A stretch of 64,000 bases of DNA from Crocinitomicaceae bacterium (GCA_024643365.1 JAHENC010000004.1:1-64000); one strand, 5' to 3'; counted from the stretch's first letter, positions 35,303 through 44,710 are shown. The notes: a model not told the origin generated them from the sequence alone. A program made the numbers and translations.

Positions 35303-36813
35303 GAAGTGTTCTGCTTGTCCTATTGATGCTTACCGGGTTTTCGTTTAGCCAAAAACCGGCACACCTCATTCGACCTGCTGATACACTGAATCCAGACGCT
35401 TTTTTTAATACTGTTCAACAAAGTTTGAACATGTTCTATGCAGATTACGCTAATCAACGAAATTACGATTCAATCATTAATTCTTTGAATTATGAACCGA
35501 ATCAAGTTCCGACTTTCTCTGATGAAGTTTATTGTGAACGTTTAGAGGAAATGAGTAAAAAAAGTCCATTCCACATGGACTGTAACCAAGCAACACTTTC
35601 TACAATTAAGTTTTTTGCCGCTCAAAGACGTGGATTTATTCGTGTCGTTATGGGTCGTTCAGCTTTGTATTTCGACTTATTCGGCGAAAAATTGTCCGAA
35701 TATGGCCTGCCTCAAGAACTGCGTTACCTATCGGTTATTGAAAGTGGGTTGCGACCGCAAGTAAAATCAAGAGCTGGCGCACTTGGACTTTGGCAGTTTA
35801 TGTACAAAACGGGATTGTACTTCGGCTTAGAAGAAAATTCGTACATAGATGAACGCATGGATCCTGAAAAAGCAACGGATGCAGCGTGTCGCTACTTGAA
35901 GCAGCTTTATGGTATTTATGGGGATTGGAATTTAGCACTTGCCGCTTACAATGCAGGTCCAGGAAATGTGAATCATGCCATTAAACGTTCTGGTGGAAAA
36001 ACAACCTATTGGGAAGTTCGTCCATTTTTACCGCAAGAGACACAAGGTTACGTTCCGAATTTCATCGCCGCGGCATATCTGATTACTTATCATGCCGAAC
36101 ATAATATTATTCCTATGGAGGCGAAGGTGCACAATGCTCAGTTGGATACCATGTGTATGAAGAATGGTGTGCACATGAACACGATTTCGCAAATTGCAAG
36201 CTGGGATTTAGAAGAAATAAAAGCATTAAATCCAGTTTATAAAACAGCCTTTATTCCCAAAATGTCTCCAGCAAGGTGTTTAACAGGCCCAATGGATAAA
36301 ATTAATTTACTCGTGAGTTTTGAAGATTCTCTGTACGCATTAGAGAAGTTTCTTTATGCTCCGAAACCGCCAGTGCCAAAACCAGTACTTGTTGTTCCTC
36401 AAGACTCGTTGCAAAATATAGATACTGCATCATTGAATACAATAGTAGATTCGTTAAAACCAACGAATGAAAACCTGCAATACCATAAGGTAAAAACTGG
36501 AGAGAACTTAAAAAATATCGCGCTAAAGTATAATGTGACTATTGAACAAATTATGGAGTGGAATGGACTTCAGACAACCAATATTTATGTTGGACAAAAA
36601 CTCAAATTATTTAGCTCGCAAACGGTCGCTCCAACACCAACACCTGCACCTCGACCAGTGCAACCTGCTAAAAAATATTACAACGTGAAACCTGGTGACA
36701 CGTTTGGTAAAATAGCCCAACGAAATAACTTAAGTCAAGGTCAACTTCAACGCTTAAATCCTGGCGTGAATATTAACAATATTTCAGTCGGACAACGCAT
36801 CAGAATTAAGTAA
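35299..36813 (+). CDS. Membrane-bound lytic transglycosylase (MltD-like) with two LysM domains
   Basis: Cuts peptidoglycan glycan strands to form anhydromuropeptides in the periplasm. It is 504 residues with an N-terminal signal sequence (VLLVLLMLTGFSFSQ), an SLT domain with catalytic Glu148 in LSVIESGLRPQVKSRAGALG and the LAAYNAGPGNVNHAI signature near 215-230, a Pro-rich linker, then two C-terminal LysM domains (about 393-437 and 460-504) ending in GQRIRIK. Overlap with gatA suggests coupled translation, although the functions differ. Followed 27 nt later by a glycosyltransferase. Confidence 0.94.
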   Translation: MRSVLLVLLMLTGFSFSQKPAHLIRPADTLNPDAFFNTVQQSLNMFYADYANQRNYDSIINSLNYEPNQVPTFSDEVYCERLEEMSKKSPFHMDCNQATLSTIKFFAAQRRGFIRVVMGRSALYFDLFGEKLSEYGLPQELRYLSVIESGLRPQVKSRAGALGLWQFMYKTGLYFGLEENSYIDERMDPEKATDAACRYLKQLYGIYGDWNLALAAYNAGPGNVNHAIKRSGGKTTYWEVRPFLPQETQGYVPNFIAAAYLITYHAEHNIIPMEAKVHNAQLDTMCMKNGVHMNTISQIASWDLEEIKALNPVYKTAFIPKMSPARCLTGPMDKINLLVSFEDSLYALEKFLYAPKPPVPKPVLVVPQDSLQNIDTASLNTIVDSLKPTNENLQYHKVKTGENLKNIALKYNVTIEQIMEWNGLQTTNIYVGQKLKLFSSQTVAPTPTPAPRPVQPAKKYYNVKPGDTFGKIAQRNNLSQGQLQRLNPGVNINNISVGQRIRIK

Positions 36814-36840
36814 TTCACGTAAGAAGCACCAATCGGAGCT

Positions 36841-37596
36841 ATGAAAATAACGGGTGTCATTATTACATTTAACGAAGAACGAAACATCGAACGGTGTTTG
36901 TTGTCTTTGAAAAACGTATGTGATGAAATCCTTGTGTTGGACTCCTTTTCTACGGATCAAACGGAAGCAATTTGTCGGACTCATAACGTGAAGTTTGTGC
37001 AGCATGTCTTCGATGGGCATATCCAACAAAAAAATCGCGCTTTACAATTAGCGGAAACGGAGTGGGTGCTTTCCTTGGATGCTGATGAAGCACTAACGGA
37101 GGCTCTGTCAAAAGCGATTTTGAAAGTAAAACAACAACCAAGTGGTGAGGCGTATGCCTTTAATCGCCTTACGAATTACTGTGGACATTGGGTGAAACAT
37201 TGTGGTTGGTATCCAGATACGAAAACGAGGCTAGTGAAAAAGGAAAAAGCTCATTGGACAGGGGTAAATCCACATGATCGTCTCGAACGAATAGATCAAG
37301 GTAAAGTTGTACTGTTAAAGGGGGATTTACTCCATTATTCTTATTATACAAAAGAAGATCATTTCAAGCAAATCGAATATTTCGGTAACATAGCAGCTAA
37401 GGAGCTTTTTGACCAAGGAAAGAATATTTCGTTGACACTTCTTTATTTGAAAGTGGTGAATCAATTCATTAAAAGTTTTTGGATCAAACTAGGTATCTTA
37501 GATGGAAAAACCGGTCTCCTCATTTCCTTGCGAAGCGCTTACGCAACATATGTTAAATACGGTAAATTGCGCATGTTAAATCAACACACTCGATGA
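36841..37596 (+). CDS. Glycosyltransferase family 2 (WaaE/KdtX-like)
   Basis: Inverting GT-A transferase of 251 residues resembling lipopolysaccharide core beta-glucosyltransferases of the WaaE/KdtX group. Visible: VIITFNEERNIERCL opening, VLDSFSTDQT nucleotide-binding motif near 32-41, and the metal DxD at Asp80-Ala-Asp82 in LSLDADE. Cytoplasmic with possible membrane association near the C-terminus. Its ATGA overlap with the next gene, a family 9 transferase, suggests a joint role in LPS or surface glycan synthesis; the acceptor sugar is unknown. Confidence 0.88.
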   Translation: MKITGVIITFNEERNIERCLLSLKNVCDEILVLDSFSTDQTEAICRTHNVKFVQHVFDGHIQQKNRALQLAETEWVLSLDADEALTEALSKAILKVKQQPSGEAYAFNRLTNYCGHWVKHCGWYPDTKTRLVKKEKAHWTGVNPHDRLERIDQGKVVLLKGDLLHYSYYTKEDHFKQIEYFGNIAAKELFDQGKNISLTLLYLKVVNQFIKSFWIKLGILDGKTGLLISLRSAYATYVKYGKLRMLNQHTR

Positions 37597-38567
37597 AACG
37601 CATTTTGATTTCTCGAACGGATAGCATCGGTGATGTTGCGTTAACACTTCCGATGTGTCAAGCATTGAGAAATAAATTTCCAGGTTCAGAAATTATTTTT
37701 ATCGGTAAGAATTACACGCGTCCAGTTGTGGCTTGTTTTACGGCCATTGACGCTTTTTGGGATATCGACGAACTTTTCAATCAGCCGATAACTAGTCAAT
37801 TGGAACAATTAAAGGCAGATTGCATCATACATGTTTTCCCAAACAAAAAACTAGCATTCCTAGCGAAAAAAGCGAAAATACCAATGAGAATAGGTACATC
37901 TCACCGAGTTTTTCATCTTTTCACCTGTAATGAGCGTCCAAACTTTACACGTAAAAACTCGACTTTACACGAGTCCCAATTAAATTTTCATTTACTCGCC
38001 CCTTTAGGAATTACTCAAATACCGTCTTTTCAAGACATTCAAAAGTTTGTTCAATTTCAAGTAATACCAACGGAACTTCCAACTTGGACTCCTTCAACAA
38101 AGCACGATGTCATTATCTTACATCCAAAATCGAAAGGAAGTGCTTTAGAATGGCCTTTGGAAAAATACATGGACCTTGCTTCCCAACTGGCGGATTCAGG
38201 AAAAACAGTTTGTTTTACCGGAACCGAACAAGAAGGTGTACAGTTTCGAAAGTTAATTCCGGTCCACGAGCGTATCATCGATACGACAGGGAAATTGTCC
38301 TTGGAGCAATTAATCGCGCTAATATCTTCTTCAAATGCATTGGTAGCTTGTTCTACTGGACCATATCACATCGCCGGACTTTCCGGAATCCATGCCATTG
38401 GATTGTTTTCCATGCGCAGACCAATAGATCCAGGAAGATGGCGTGCCATTGGACCAAAAGCGGAGTACTTAGTTTTTGATCAAACGTGCCAGTCATGTAA
38501 AAAAGGAACACACTGTACTTGCATAGAAAACATTGAGGTGTCCACAGTATTAGAGCTGATTGGATGA
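37593..38567 (+). CDS. Glycosyltransferase family 9 (heptosyltransferase-like)
   Basis: GT-B fold transferase of 324 residues related to ADP-heptose:LPS heptosyltransferases. The N-terminus ISRTDSIGDVALTLPMCQAL is the family signature; the C-terminal half has ILHPKSKGSALEWPLEKYMDLA and the nucleotide-sugar region near ALVACSTGPYHIAGLSGI. The last 30 residues contain a Cys cluster (CQSCKKGTHCTC), frequent in Bacteroidota members and possibly zinc-binding. Overlaps both neighbours by 4 nt, so it is tightly coupled with the GT2 gene. Confidence 0.9.
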   Translation: MKRILISRTDSIGDVALTLPMCQALRNKFPGSEIIFIGKNYTRPVVACFTAIDAFWDIDELFNQPITSQLEQLKADCIIHVFPNKKLAFLAKKAKIPMRIGTSHRVFHLFTCNERPNFTRKNSTLHESQLNFHLLAPLGITQIPSFQDIQKFVQFQVIPTELPTWTPSTKHDVIILHPKSKGSALEWPLEKYMDLASQLADSGKTVCFTGTEQEGVQFRKLIPVHERIIDTTGKLSLEQLIALISSSNALVACSTGPYHIAGLSGIHAIGLFSMRRPIDPGRWRAIGPKAEYLVFDQTCQSCKKGTHCTCIENIEVSTVLELIG

Positions 38568-39283
38568 ATTCAAGTTCGTTTAAAAACAATGTTTTATTAA
38601 GCGTATTTGCGTTCGTTTTTTCGCTTGGAATCCTATCAAAAGCTCATTGGCCTTACGCTATTTTATTCAGTTTGTCGATTTTTGCTTCTTACCAGTGGCT
38701 GTATGAACGGAAAAATCATTGGATCTATCTCGTTTTAGCAGGATTAATTGGTATAGGATACGGTGTATTGCTTCATCCATTATCTTGGTCTTTTGGCGTT
38801 TATATAGCCTTGGGCCTCCTTGTTCTTACTTATGAAAAAGGAATCAAATGGCGGAAAATTCCTTTTTTGAAACCTATTTTTATTTCGATTTGCTGGTTTA
38901 CTTTGGGTATTGGTATTCCAAAGGTTGCTTTGTACGGTCATATTCCGAATCAAGATTTTTCACACATCCTTCTTTTCTTAGTACTGGCAATAGTGGAAGA
39001 TCTAGAGGATAGGGCAGTGGATGAAGGCCACATTAAAACAATTCCATTGTACCTGAAGAAATCTGAAACGGATGCACTTATTTCCCTCTGGTTATTCACT
39101 TATTTGGCATTATCCAGTAAGATTGACCTATTTAGTGGGAGAATAGACATCAAAATGCTTTCAGTTGTCCTCACAATGGCCCCCTTGGTTTATTTCATTT
39201 ACTTGAAAAAAAGCCCAAAAATAAATCACCGTTATTTCGATTTCATCCTTTTCCTCATAGGATTACTTCATTTACTTGTGTAG
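38564..39283 (+). CDS. UbiA-like polytopic membrane protein
   Basis: Membrane protein of 239 residues with about seven to eight helices. Near residues 146-161 it carries EDLEDRAVDEGHIKTIP, which matches the second Asp-rich motif of UbiA prenyltransferases (D..D...D..G..T.P). The first Asp motif (NDxxDxxxD) normally between helices 2 and 3 is not visible; that region reads YQWLYERK. It may be a divergent or non-catalytic family member. Overlaps the upstream glycosyltransferase by 4 nt, hinting at a lipid-carrier or membrane-glycan role, which is inference. Confidence 0.65.
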   Translation: MNSSSFKNNVLLSVFAFVFSLGILSKAHWPYAILFSLSIFASYQWLYERKNHWIYLVLAGLIGIGYGVLLHPLSWSFGVYIALGLLVLTYEKGIKWRKIPFLKPIFISICWFTLGIGIPKVALYGHIPNQDFSHILLFLVLAIVEDLEDRAVDEGHIKTIPLYLKKSETDALISLWLFTYLALSSKIDLFSGRIDIKMLSVVLTMAPLVYFIYLKKSPKINHRYFDFILFLIGLLHLLV

Positions 39284-39309
39284 AATAAGGTATACTCTTG
39301 AATCCTTTT

Positions 39310-39317
39310 TATCTTTG
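39310..39317 (+). promoter_or_regulatory. Possible -7 element for leuS
   Basis: TATCTTTG matches TAnnTTTG and lies 18 nt before the leuS ATG at 39336. A properly spaced TTG is lacking, so support is partial. It sits downstream of the UbiA-like stop, consistent with leuS having its own transcript. Confidence 0.4.
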
Positions 39318-39335
39318 TCCTTCGAAATAAAGGAT

Positions 39336-42113
39336 ATGGAATACGATTTTAGAAATCTAGAGAGTAAATGGCGTAAGAATTGGCAAGATCGTGGCACGTA
39401 CCACGTGCAAGAGGATGCATCCAAGCCCAAATATTATGTCTTAGACATGTTTCCTTATCCATCTGGTGCTGGACTTCACGTGGGACACCCACTTGGATAC
39501 ATCGCTTCAGATATCTACGCACGCTACAAACGATTACAAGGATTTAATGTCCTGCATCCAATGGGTTACGATTCTTTCGGACTTCCAGCAGAACAATATG
39601 CGATTCAAACGGGACAACATCCTGCGATTACCACCGAAGAAAATATTGCACGCTACCGCCAACAATTAGATCAAATTGGATTTAGTTTTGATTGGTCTCG
39701 CGAGGTGCGAACGTCTGCTCCAGAATACTATAAATGGACGCAATGGATCTTCAAACAATTATTTGATTGTTATTACGACTTAAAAACAAATAAAGCCGAA
39801 CGAATTTCTCAATTGATTCATCAATTTGAATCAGAAGGAAATGCAGATATTCAGGCTGTAACAGATTACGAAGGACAATTCTCTTCATCCGAATGGAATG
39901 CTTTTTCGGCCCAACAAAAAGAAGAAATCATCCAAGCCTACCGCCTTGCTTACCTGGCGGAGAGCTGGGTCAATTGGTGTCCAGCGTTAGGTACCGTTCT
40001 AGCGAATGACGAAATTGTCAATGGTGTTTCAGAACGTGGTGGTCATCCTGTTGAGCAAAAACGCATGCGTCAATGGTCAATGCGCATAAAAGCTTATGCA
40101 GAAAGATTACTAGAAGGATTAGACCGTATTGATTGGTCTGATTCCATTAAAGAACAACAGCGTAATTGGATTGGAAAATCCCAAGGTGCTAGCGTGTCGT
40201 TTGCCATTGAAAATTCAACAGAATCCATCGAAGTTTTTACCACGCGTCCTGATACAATTTTTGGCGTTTCCTTCATGGTGTTGGCTCCAGAGCATCCGTT
40301 GGTCAATCAATTGGTGAGTGTGGACTACAAAGATGCCGTAGAGAATTACCAAAGAGAAGCAGGATTGAAATCGGAACGCGATCGTCAGGCGGATGTTAAA
40401 AACATCACAGGACAAGCACTCGGTGCTTACGCAATTCATCCGTTTAATGGTGAACGCATTCCCATTTGGATTGGTGACTACGTATTAGCATCGTATGGAA
40501 CAGGTGCAGTGATGGCCGTTCCATGTGGTGATCAACGTGATTATGATTTTGCTAAGCACTTTGATCTAGAAATCAAGAACATATTTGCGGACGTTGACAT
40601 CAGTGAGCAAGCCTATACGGAAAAAGATGCACGCATTGCCAACTCCGATTTTTTAGATGGACTAGAAGCGAAAGCAGCAATGAAGATAGCAATCGAGGCG
40701 ATTGAAGCAAAAGGCATTGGAAAAGGGAAAACGAACTTCAGACTGCGTGATGCTGTATTTTCAAGACAACGTTATTGGGGAGAACCCTTTCCTGTTTCCT
40801 ATCAAAATGAAATTCCATCGCTGATTTCAGATGAATTTTTACCAATTGAACTTCCAGAAGTAGATAAATATTTGCCAACCGAGGATGGTGAACCACCATT
40901 AGCTCGCGCAAATAAAGAAGCGTGGAATCACTTCCAAGGTGATCGAATGGAATACAACACGATGCCTGGTTGGGCAGGAAGTTCTTGGTACTTTTTGCGT
41001 TACATGGACCCTAAAAACGAACAGGAATTCGTAAGCAAAGAAAAAGTAGATTACTGGCAAAACGTGGACCTTTATATTGGCGGTTCAGAACATGCAACCG
41101 GACATTTACTCTATTCCCGTTTCTGGACGAAATTTCTATTCGATCAAGGATACATTCCGTTTGATGAGCCTTTCGAAAAATTGATTAACCAAGGAATGAT
41201 CCTGGGTAAATCCGCAATAACCTACATGGATTCAGAAGGGAAGATGCATTCCTACGACATGATTGAAAATAATCTTTCAAACTTTAGAGAAGTACGCATC
41301 TTAATCGATTTGATTCACGATGACGAAAGCATCAATTTGGATGAATTGCGCAAATGGCAACCACAGTTCGAGGACATGCAGTTTGTGACAAATGAACAAG
41401 GTAAAATCATCGTTAAACGTGAGGTTGATAAAATGTCTAAACGTTGGTATAACGTAGTGACACCGGATGATTTGTGTGATAAATATGGTGCAGATACCTT
41501 ACGCATGTATGAAATGTTCTTAGGTCCATTGGAGCAAAGTAAGCCATGGGATACCAAAGGAATTACTGGAGTACATGGATTCTTGAAAAAGTATTGGCGT
41601 CTTTTCCATCAATCTGGCCAATTTGCTGTTAGCGAGGGAGAAGCTTCTAAGGAGGCGATGAAGTCACTGCATAAAACCATCAAACGTTTGAGAGATGATT
41701 TGGATCGTTTTTCGTTCAATACTGGTGTGTCTTCGTTCATGATTTGTGTGAATGAATTAACCGATCAAAAGTGCAACAACCGTGAAGTTTTGACGCAGTT
41801 GAGTATTTTGATGGCGCCATATGCACCGCATATAACGGAGGAAATTTGGTCAAAATTACATTCAGACAATACAAGTATATTTGATCAAACATATCCAGTA
41901 TTTGAAGAGCAATATTTGAAGGAATCCGATTTCGAATATCCCGTTTCATTTAACGGAAAAATGCGTTTTAAAGTAAGCTTAAGTGTCGAGTTGACCTCAA
42001 AAGAGATTGAAGAACACATACTAGCTTTGCCAGAAACACAAAAATATTTAGAAGGAAAAACCCCTAAAAAAATCGTAATCGTACCGGGAAGAATTGTGAA
42101 TTTCGTTAGCTAA
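39336..42113 (+). CDS. leuS: Leucyl-tRNA synthetase
   Basis: Charges tRNA-Leu with leucine. From the ATG at 39336 (MEYDFRNLESKWRKNW, the expected LeuRS opening) the protein is 925 residues; the frame extends 20 codons further upstream through a promoter-like element, so that start is rejected. HIGH-type motif HVGH at 48-51 and KMSKR near 698-702 define the catalytic domain. The editing domain is present (TTRPDTIFGVSFMVLAPEHP and the later YGTGAVMAVPCGDQRD). C-terminal anticodon and tRNA-binding domains are complete. Its end overlaps the convergent regulator by 8 nt within a perfect palindrome. Confidence 0.97.
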   Translation: MEYDFRNLESKWRKNWQDRGTYHVQEDASKPKYYVLDMFPYPSGAGLHVGHPLGYIASDIYARYKRLQGFNVLHPMGYDSFGLPAEQYAIQTGQHPAITTEENIARYRQQLDQIGFSFDWSREVRTSAPEYYKWTQWIFKQLFDCYYDLKTNKAERISQLIHQFESEGNADIQAVTDYEGQFSSSEWNAFSAQQKEEIIQAYRLAYLAESWVNWCPALGTVLANDEIVNGVSERGGHPVEQKRMRQWSMRIKAYAERLLEGLDRIDWSDSIKEQQRNWIGKSQGASVSFAIENSTESIEVFTTRPDTIFGVSFMVLAPEHPLVNQLVSVDYKDAVENYQREAGLKSERDRQADVKNITGQALGAYAIHPFNGERIPIWIGDYVLASYGTGAVMAVPCGDQRDYDFAKHFDLEIKNIFADVDISEQAYTEKDARIANSDFLDGLEAKAAMKIAIEAIEAKGIGKGKTNFRLRDAVFSRQRYWGEPFPVSYQNEIPSLISDEFLPIELPEVDKYLPTEDGEPPLARANKEAWNHFQGDRMEYNTMPGWAGSSWYFLRYMDPKNEQEFVSKEKVDYWQNVDLYIGGSEHATGHLLYSRFWTKFLFDQGYIPFDEPFEKLINQGMILGKSAITYMDSEGKMHSYDMIENNLSNFREVRILIDLIHDDESINLDELRKWQPQFEDMQFVTNEQGKIIVKREVDKMSKRWYNVVTPDDLCDKYGADTLRMYEMFLGPLEQSKPWDTKGITGVHGFLKKYWRLFHQSGQFAVSEGEASKEAMKSLHKTIKRLRDDLDRFSFNTGVSSFMICVNELTDQKCNNREVLTQLSILMAPYAPHITEEIWSKLHSDNTSIFDQTYPVFEEQYLKESDFEYPVSFNGKMRFKVSLSVELTSKEIEEHILALPETQKYLEGKTPKKIVIVPGRIVNFVS

Positions 42114-42119
42114 CGAAAT
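42100..42119. repeat. 20-bp perfect palindrome over both stop codons
   Basis: ATTTCGTTAGCTAACGAAAT is its own reverse complement. It carries the leuS stop (42111-42113) and the regulator stop (42106-42108), so both proteins end in the same three residues FVS. It can form a hairpin in either transcript but has no strong T run after it. Confidence 0.9.
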
Positions 42120-42978
42120 GGGAAAGTAAAGATTCTGAGTTTTTAATTTCCGTCACATACCCTTTTAAATCTAGGGAATGTAAATTGATTTGAGCACCTC
42201 CTGCAAATAACTCTGCATTTGGAGCATCTTGTTTCAATTGCTTGAAATAAGTAACCAAAAATGCTTTGTCTATGGCGGTTAACCAACTGCTGATAATCGC
42301 TTTTGGCTGAATGCGTTTGATGCAATCCAACAAGGAATCGTATGGAAGGCTTTGTCCCAAGTAGACGGTATGAAATCCTTTACTTCTCAATAAATATTGG
42401 TAAAACAGCAATCCGATTTCATGCCAATCATGTTCTGGCAAGTAAAGCATTATTGGATTGGATTTATCCGTAGGAATTTCTTGTTTGTCGATTTCAGTGA
42501 TAATCTTCTGACGAATTAGATTGGAGATAAAATGCTCCTGTGCAGCACTGATGCTATTCACAAGCCACATGACACCAATCCGGTCAAGGAAAGGAATGAG
42601 GTCCTCGCTAAACGTTCGCGCTAGTCCTTTTTCATCAATAACAACTTGCAGTGTTTCTGTAAACAACTGTTCATCTAGGTGCAACAAGGCTAATATTAAT
42701 TTCTCTTCCGTGAAATTAATATTGCGACTCATTTTTATTTCCCAAACTAAACGGTGAACTTCATCCTTGTCCCATTCTGCAATGCGCGAGATTTTGTGTC
42801 CGTTTTTGTTCAGAAGACTAATATTCAATAAATAAGAAAGATCTTGGTCAGTATACGTGCGTATCTGAGTTTCGGTACGCTCAGGATTCAATATCCCGTA
42901 ACGTTTTTCCCAAATACGAATGGTATGCGCTTTTATCCCCGTTAGGATTTCTATGTCTTTAATTTTATATTCTGCCAT
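42106..42978 (-). CDS. MerR-family regulator with CarH-like cobalamin-binding domain
   Basis: Transcription regulator of 290 residues. The N-terminal MerR winged helix (YKIKDIEILTGIKAHTIRIW, about 4-70) is followed by a B12-dependent two-part sensor. The helical cap shows W-x9-EH (Trp138, Glu148, His149), and the Rossmann part has DxHxxG (Asp184, His186, Gly189), SxL (Ser210) and the GG of FAGGAQ. These are the residues that hold adenosylcobalamin in CarH/LitR photoreceptors. Residue 139, beside the Trp, is Leu, whereas Thermus CarH has a His used after light exposure. It may sense light or cobalamin. No carotenoid genes are close, so targets are probably remote. Confidence 0.85.
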   Translation of the reverse strand: MAEYKIKDIEILTGIKAHTIRIWEKRYGILNPERTETQIRTYTDQDLSYLLNISLLNKNGHKISRIAEWDKDEVHRLVWEIKMSRNINFTEEKLILALLHLDEQLFTETLQVVIDEKGLARTFSEDLIPFLDRIGVMWLVNSISAAQEHFISNLIRQKIITEIDKQEIPTDKSNPIMLYLPEHDWHEIGLLFYQYLLRSKGFHTVYLGQSLPYDSLLDCIKRIQPKAIISSWLTAIDKAFLVTYFKQLKQDAPNAELFAGGAQINLHSLDLKGYVTEIKNSESLLSHFVS

Positions 42979-43050
42979 GGCTGTCTAGATAAACTCCTAA
43001 CAAGAAAAGACAAACTTTGTTCGATGTGATGTAAAATATTTTTATTCAAG

Positions 43051-43058
43051 TACCTTTG
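43051..43058 (+). promoter_or_regulatory. -7 element immediately before engB
   Basis: TACCTTTG ends only 4 nt before the engB ATG, so transcription would start at or next to the start codon. No clean TTG at the -33 position. Confidence 0.45.
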
Positions 43059-43062
43059 CACT

Positions 43063-43653
43063 ATGATTATTAAAGACGCAACATTCCTCATTTCAAACAC
43101 TGAAATCGCAAAATGTCCAACTGATGGAAAACCTGAATTCGCTTTCATTGGACGATCAAATGTGGGAAAGTCCTCTTTGATAAACATGTTAACTGGAAAG
43201 AAAAACCTAGCAAAAACATCTTCTACCCCTGGAAAAACGCAGCTAATTAATCATTTCGTGATCAACGACAAATGGTACTTAGTCGATTTACCCGGTTATG
43301 GTTATGCCAAGGTTTCTAAATCAAAACGCAATAATTGGGAGAAATTTATTTCCGATTACCTGACGAAGCGAAAAGAACTTGAAAACATTTTCGTGCTATT
43401 GGATGCGCGCCTGGAACCACAAAAAATTGATTTGGAGTTTATGAATTGGTGTGGAGAGAAAAATCTACCTTTTTCCATGGTTTTCACGAAAATCGATAAA
43501 CTGTCAAGTACTGCCCTTCAAAAGAACCTAGCGAAATACAAAAAAGAAATGTTGAAATATTGGGAAGAACTTCCGCCTATATTCACCACGTCTGCTACGT
43601 CTGGATTTGGTAAAGAACCCATCTTGAACTACATTGGACAAATCCTCGTCTAG
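43063..43653 (+). CDS. engB: Ribosome biogenesis GTPase EngB/YsxC/YihA
   Basis: Essential small GTPase for large ribosomal subunit assembly. It is 196 residues, the normal length. G1 is GRSNVGKSS near 29-37, switch/G2 [13 protein letters not shown]3 [11 protein letters not shown] near 72-82, G4 TKID near 145-148 and G5 TSATSG near 180. The start codon follows a -7 promoter element by four bases. The 3' end overlaps the convergent T9SS cargo gene by 4 nt. Confidence 0.97.
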   Translation: MIIKDATFLISNTEIAKCPTDGKPEFAFIGRSNVGKSSLINMLTGKKNLAKTSSTPGKTQLINHFVINDKWYLVDLPGYGYAKVSKSKRNNWEKFISDYLTKRKELENIFVLLDARLEPQKIDLEFMNWCGEKNLPFSMVFTKIDKLSSTALQKNLAKYKKEMLKYWEELPPIFTTSATSGFGKEPILNYIGQILV

Positions 43654-44543
43654 TCTACCTTCACGATTCTAGCAAATTGCTTCTGACGTTCATTCGCAAT
43701 TTCTATAACGTAATTTCCACCCATTAAATTTTGTGTGTTGATCGTTTGCGATATGGATCCTGTTTGATGTATTTTCCCATCCAATGAAAAGAGAGTGTAA
43801 TGTGTATAACGAGAAACTAAATCCTCCGATAAATGAATTTCACCTTCAACTGGATTTGGAAAAATGGTAAATGCGGTAGCTAATTCTTCCATACCGACAA
43901 TGAAATCGCAAGCACCTGAAAAATGTGGTGCATAGGTAGCGAAGTTATCGTGTGAATAACAACGAAATGGACCACCTTCATTCCCGTCTACGGCTCCATC
44001 AAACTGATCATAAGGAAGGAAATATGACCCAGTGAATCCTATATTTTCCACAATCGTGTCTTGTCCCCAACCTAAGGAACTCAAATCTGGACTGCAAAAT
44101 TCCACCACAAGGTATTTTCTTGTTTCACTGTTAATGATTTTATTTCCAATGGCAGTCACTTTCAATCGGCTATTTTCTGGACAAACATTTGTTAAAGGTT
44201 GCTTTGCCATACGCCAATGATCTCCAATTTGTGCATTAAAATGATACAATGTGTCCCACTGATTTTGATAACGGAGGTAAATGACTCCGTTGTTTTCATA
44301 GGTGATTTCGTTTCCGATGGCATTACTGACCGCGGTCATGTTCCAATCAATCCCATGAAATGTTTTAGAAAGTATTTTCGCCGTTTGCCCGCCAATTAAG
44401 GTGTCATCTGTGTATGATACATCTACATACCCTGGGAAAAACCCATAAAATGAATAGTGCCAATTAGCTCCTGAGGGCGACCAATTTTGAGCGTGAAATG
44501 AAAAGGATACCAGAAAAAATACAAATAGAAAAGATGTTTTCAT
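43650..44543 (-). CDS. Secreted protein with T9SS type A sorting domain
   Basis: Exported protein of 297 residues. Signal peptide ([16 protein letters not shown]) at the N-terminus, a beta-rich central region of no family I can name (about 20-215), and a C-terminal type IX sorting domain beginning [18 protein letters not shown] with the FPNP motif and GGNYVIEI, ending ARIVKVD. Such domains direct passage through the outer membrane and attachment to the surface. No catalytic motif is visible. Four nt overlap with the convergent engB. Confidence 0.88.
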   Translation of the reverse strand: MKTSFLFVFFLVSFSFHAQNWSPSGANWHYSFYGFFPGYVDVSYTDDTLIGGQTAKILSKTFHGIDWNMTAVSNAIGNEITYENNGVIYLRYQNQWDTLYHFNAQIGDHWRMAKQPLTNVCPENSRLKVTAIGNKIINSETRKYLVVEFCSPDLSSLGWGQDTIVENIGFTGSYFLPYDQFDGAVDGNEGGPFRCYSHDNFATYAPHFSGACDFIVGMEELATAFTIFPNPVEGEIHLSEDLVSRYTHYTLFSLDGKIHQTGSISQTINTQNLMGGNYVIEIANERQKQFARIVKVD

Positions 44544-44662
44544 GAACTTGGATTTGTCATAAAATTAGACAGATAATTTCTTTCTCCCATCCTATAATTC
44601 TCTTTTTTGTAAGTTTTGGAAATTTTACTGGAACGAAACCTTCGAAAGTCCGTGTTGTACAC

Positions 44663-44693
44663 TTGAAAATTCCTTCTGAATTCGCTATTTTTG
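44663..44693 (+). promoter_or_regulatory. Promoter of yebC
   Basis: TTG at 44663-44665, a 20-nt spacer and TATTTTTG at 44686-44693. The yebC ATG follows 17 nt later. Confidence 0.7.
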
Positions 44694-44710
44694 CCTAAAT
44701 AAATGAAATT

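Noticed and set aside
39276-39335. Extended N-terminus for leuS
   Set aside because: The extra 20 residues do not resemble LeuRS and cover a likely -7 promoter element; MEYDFRNLE is the typical start.
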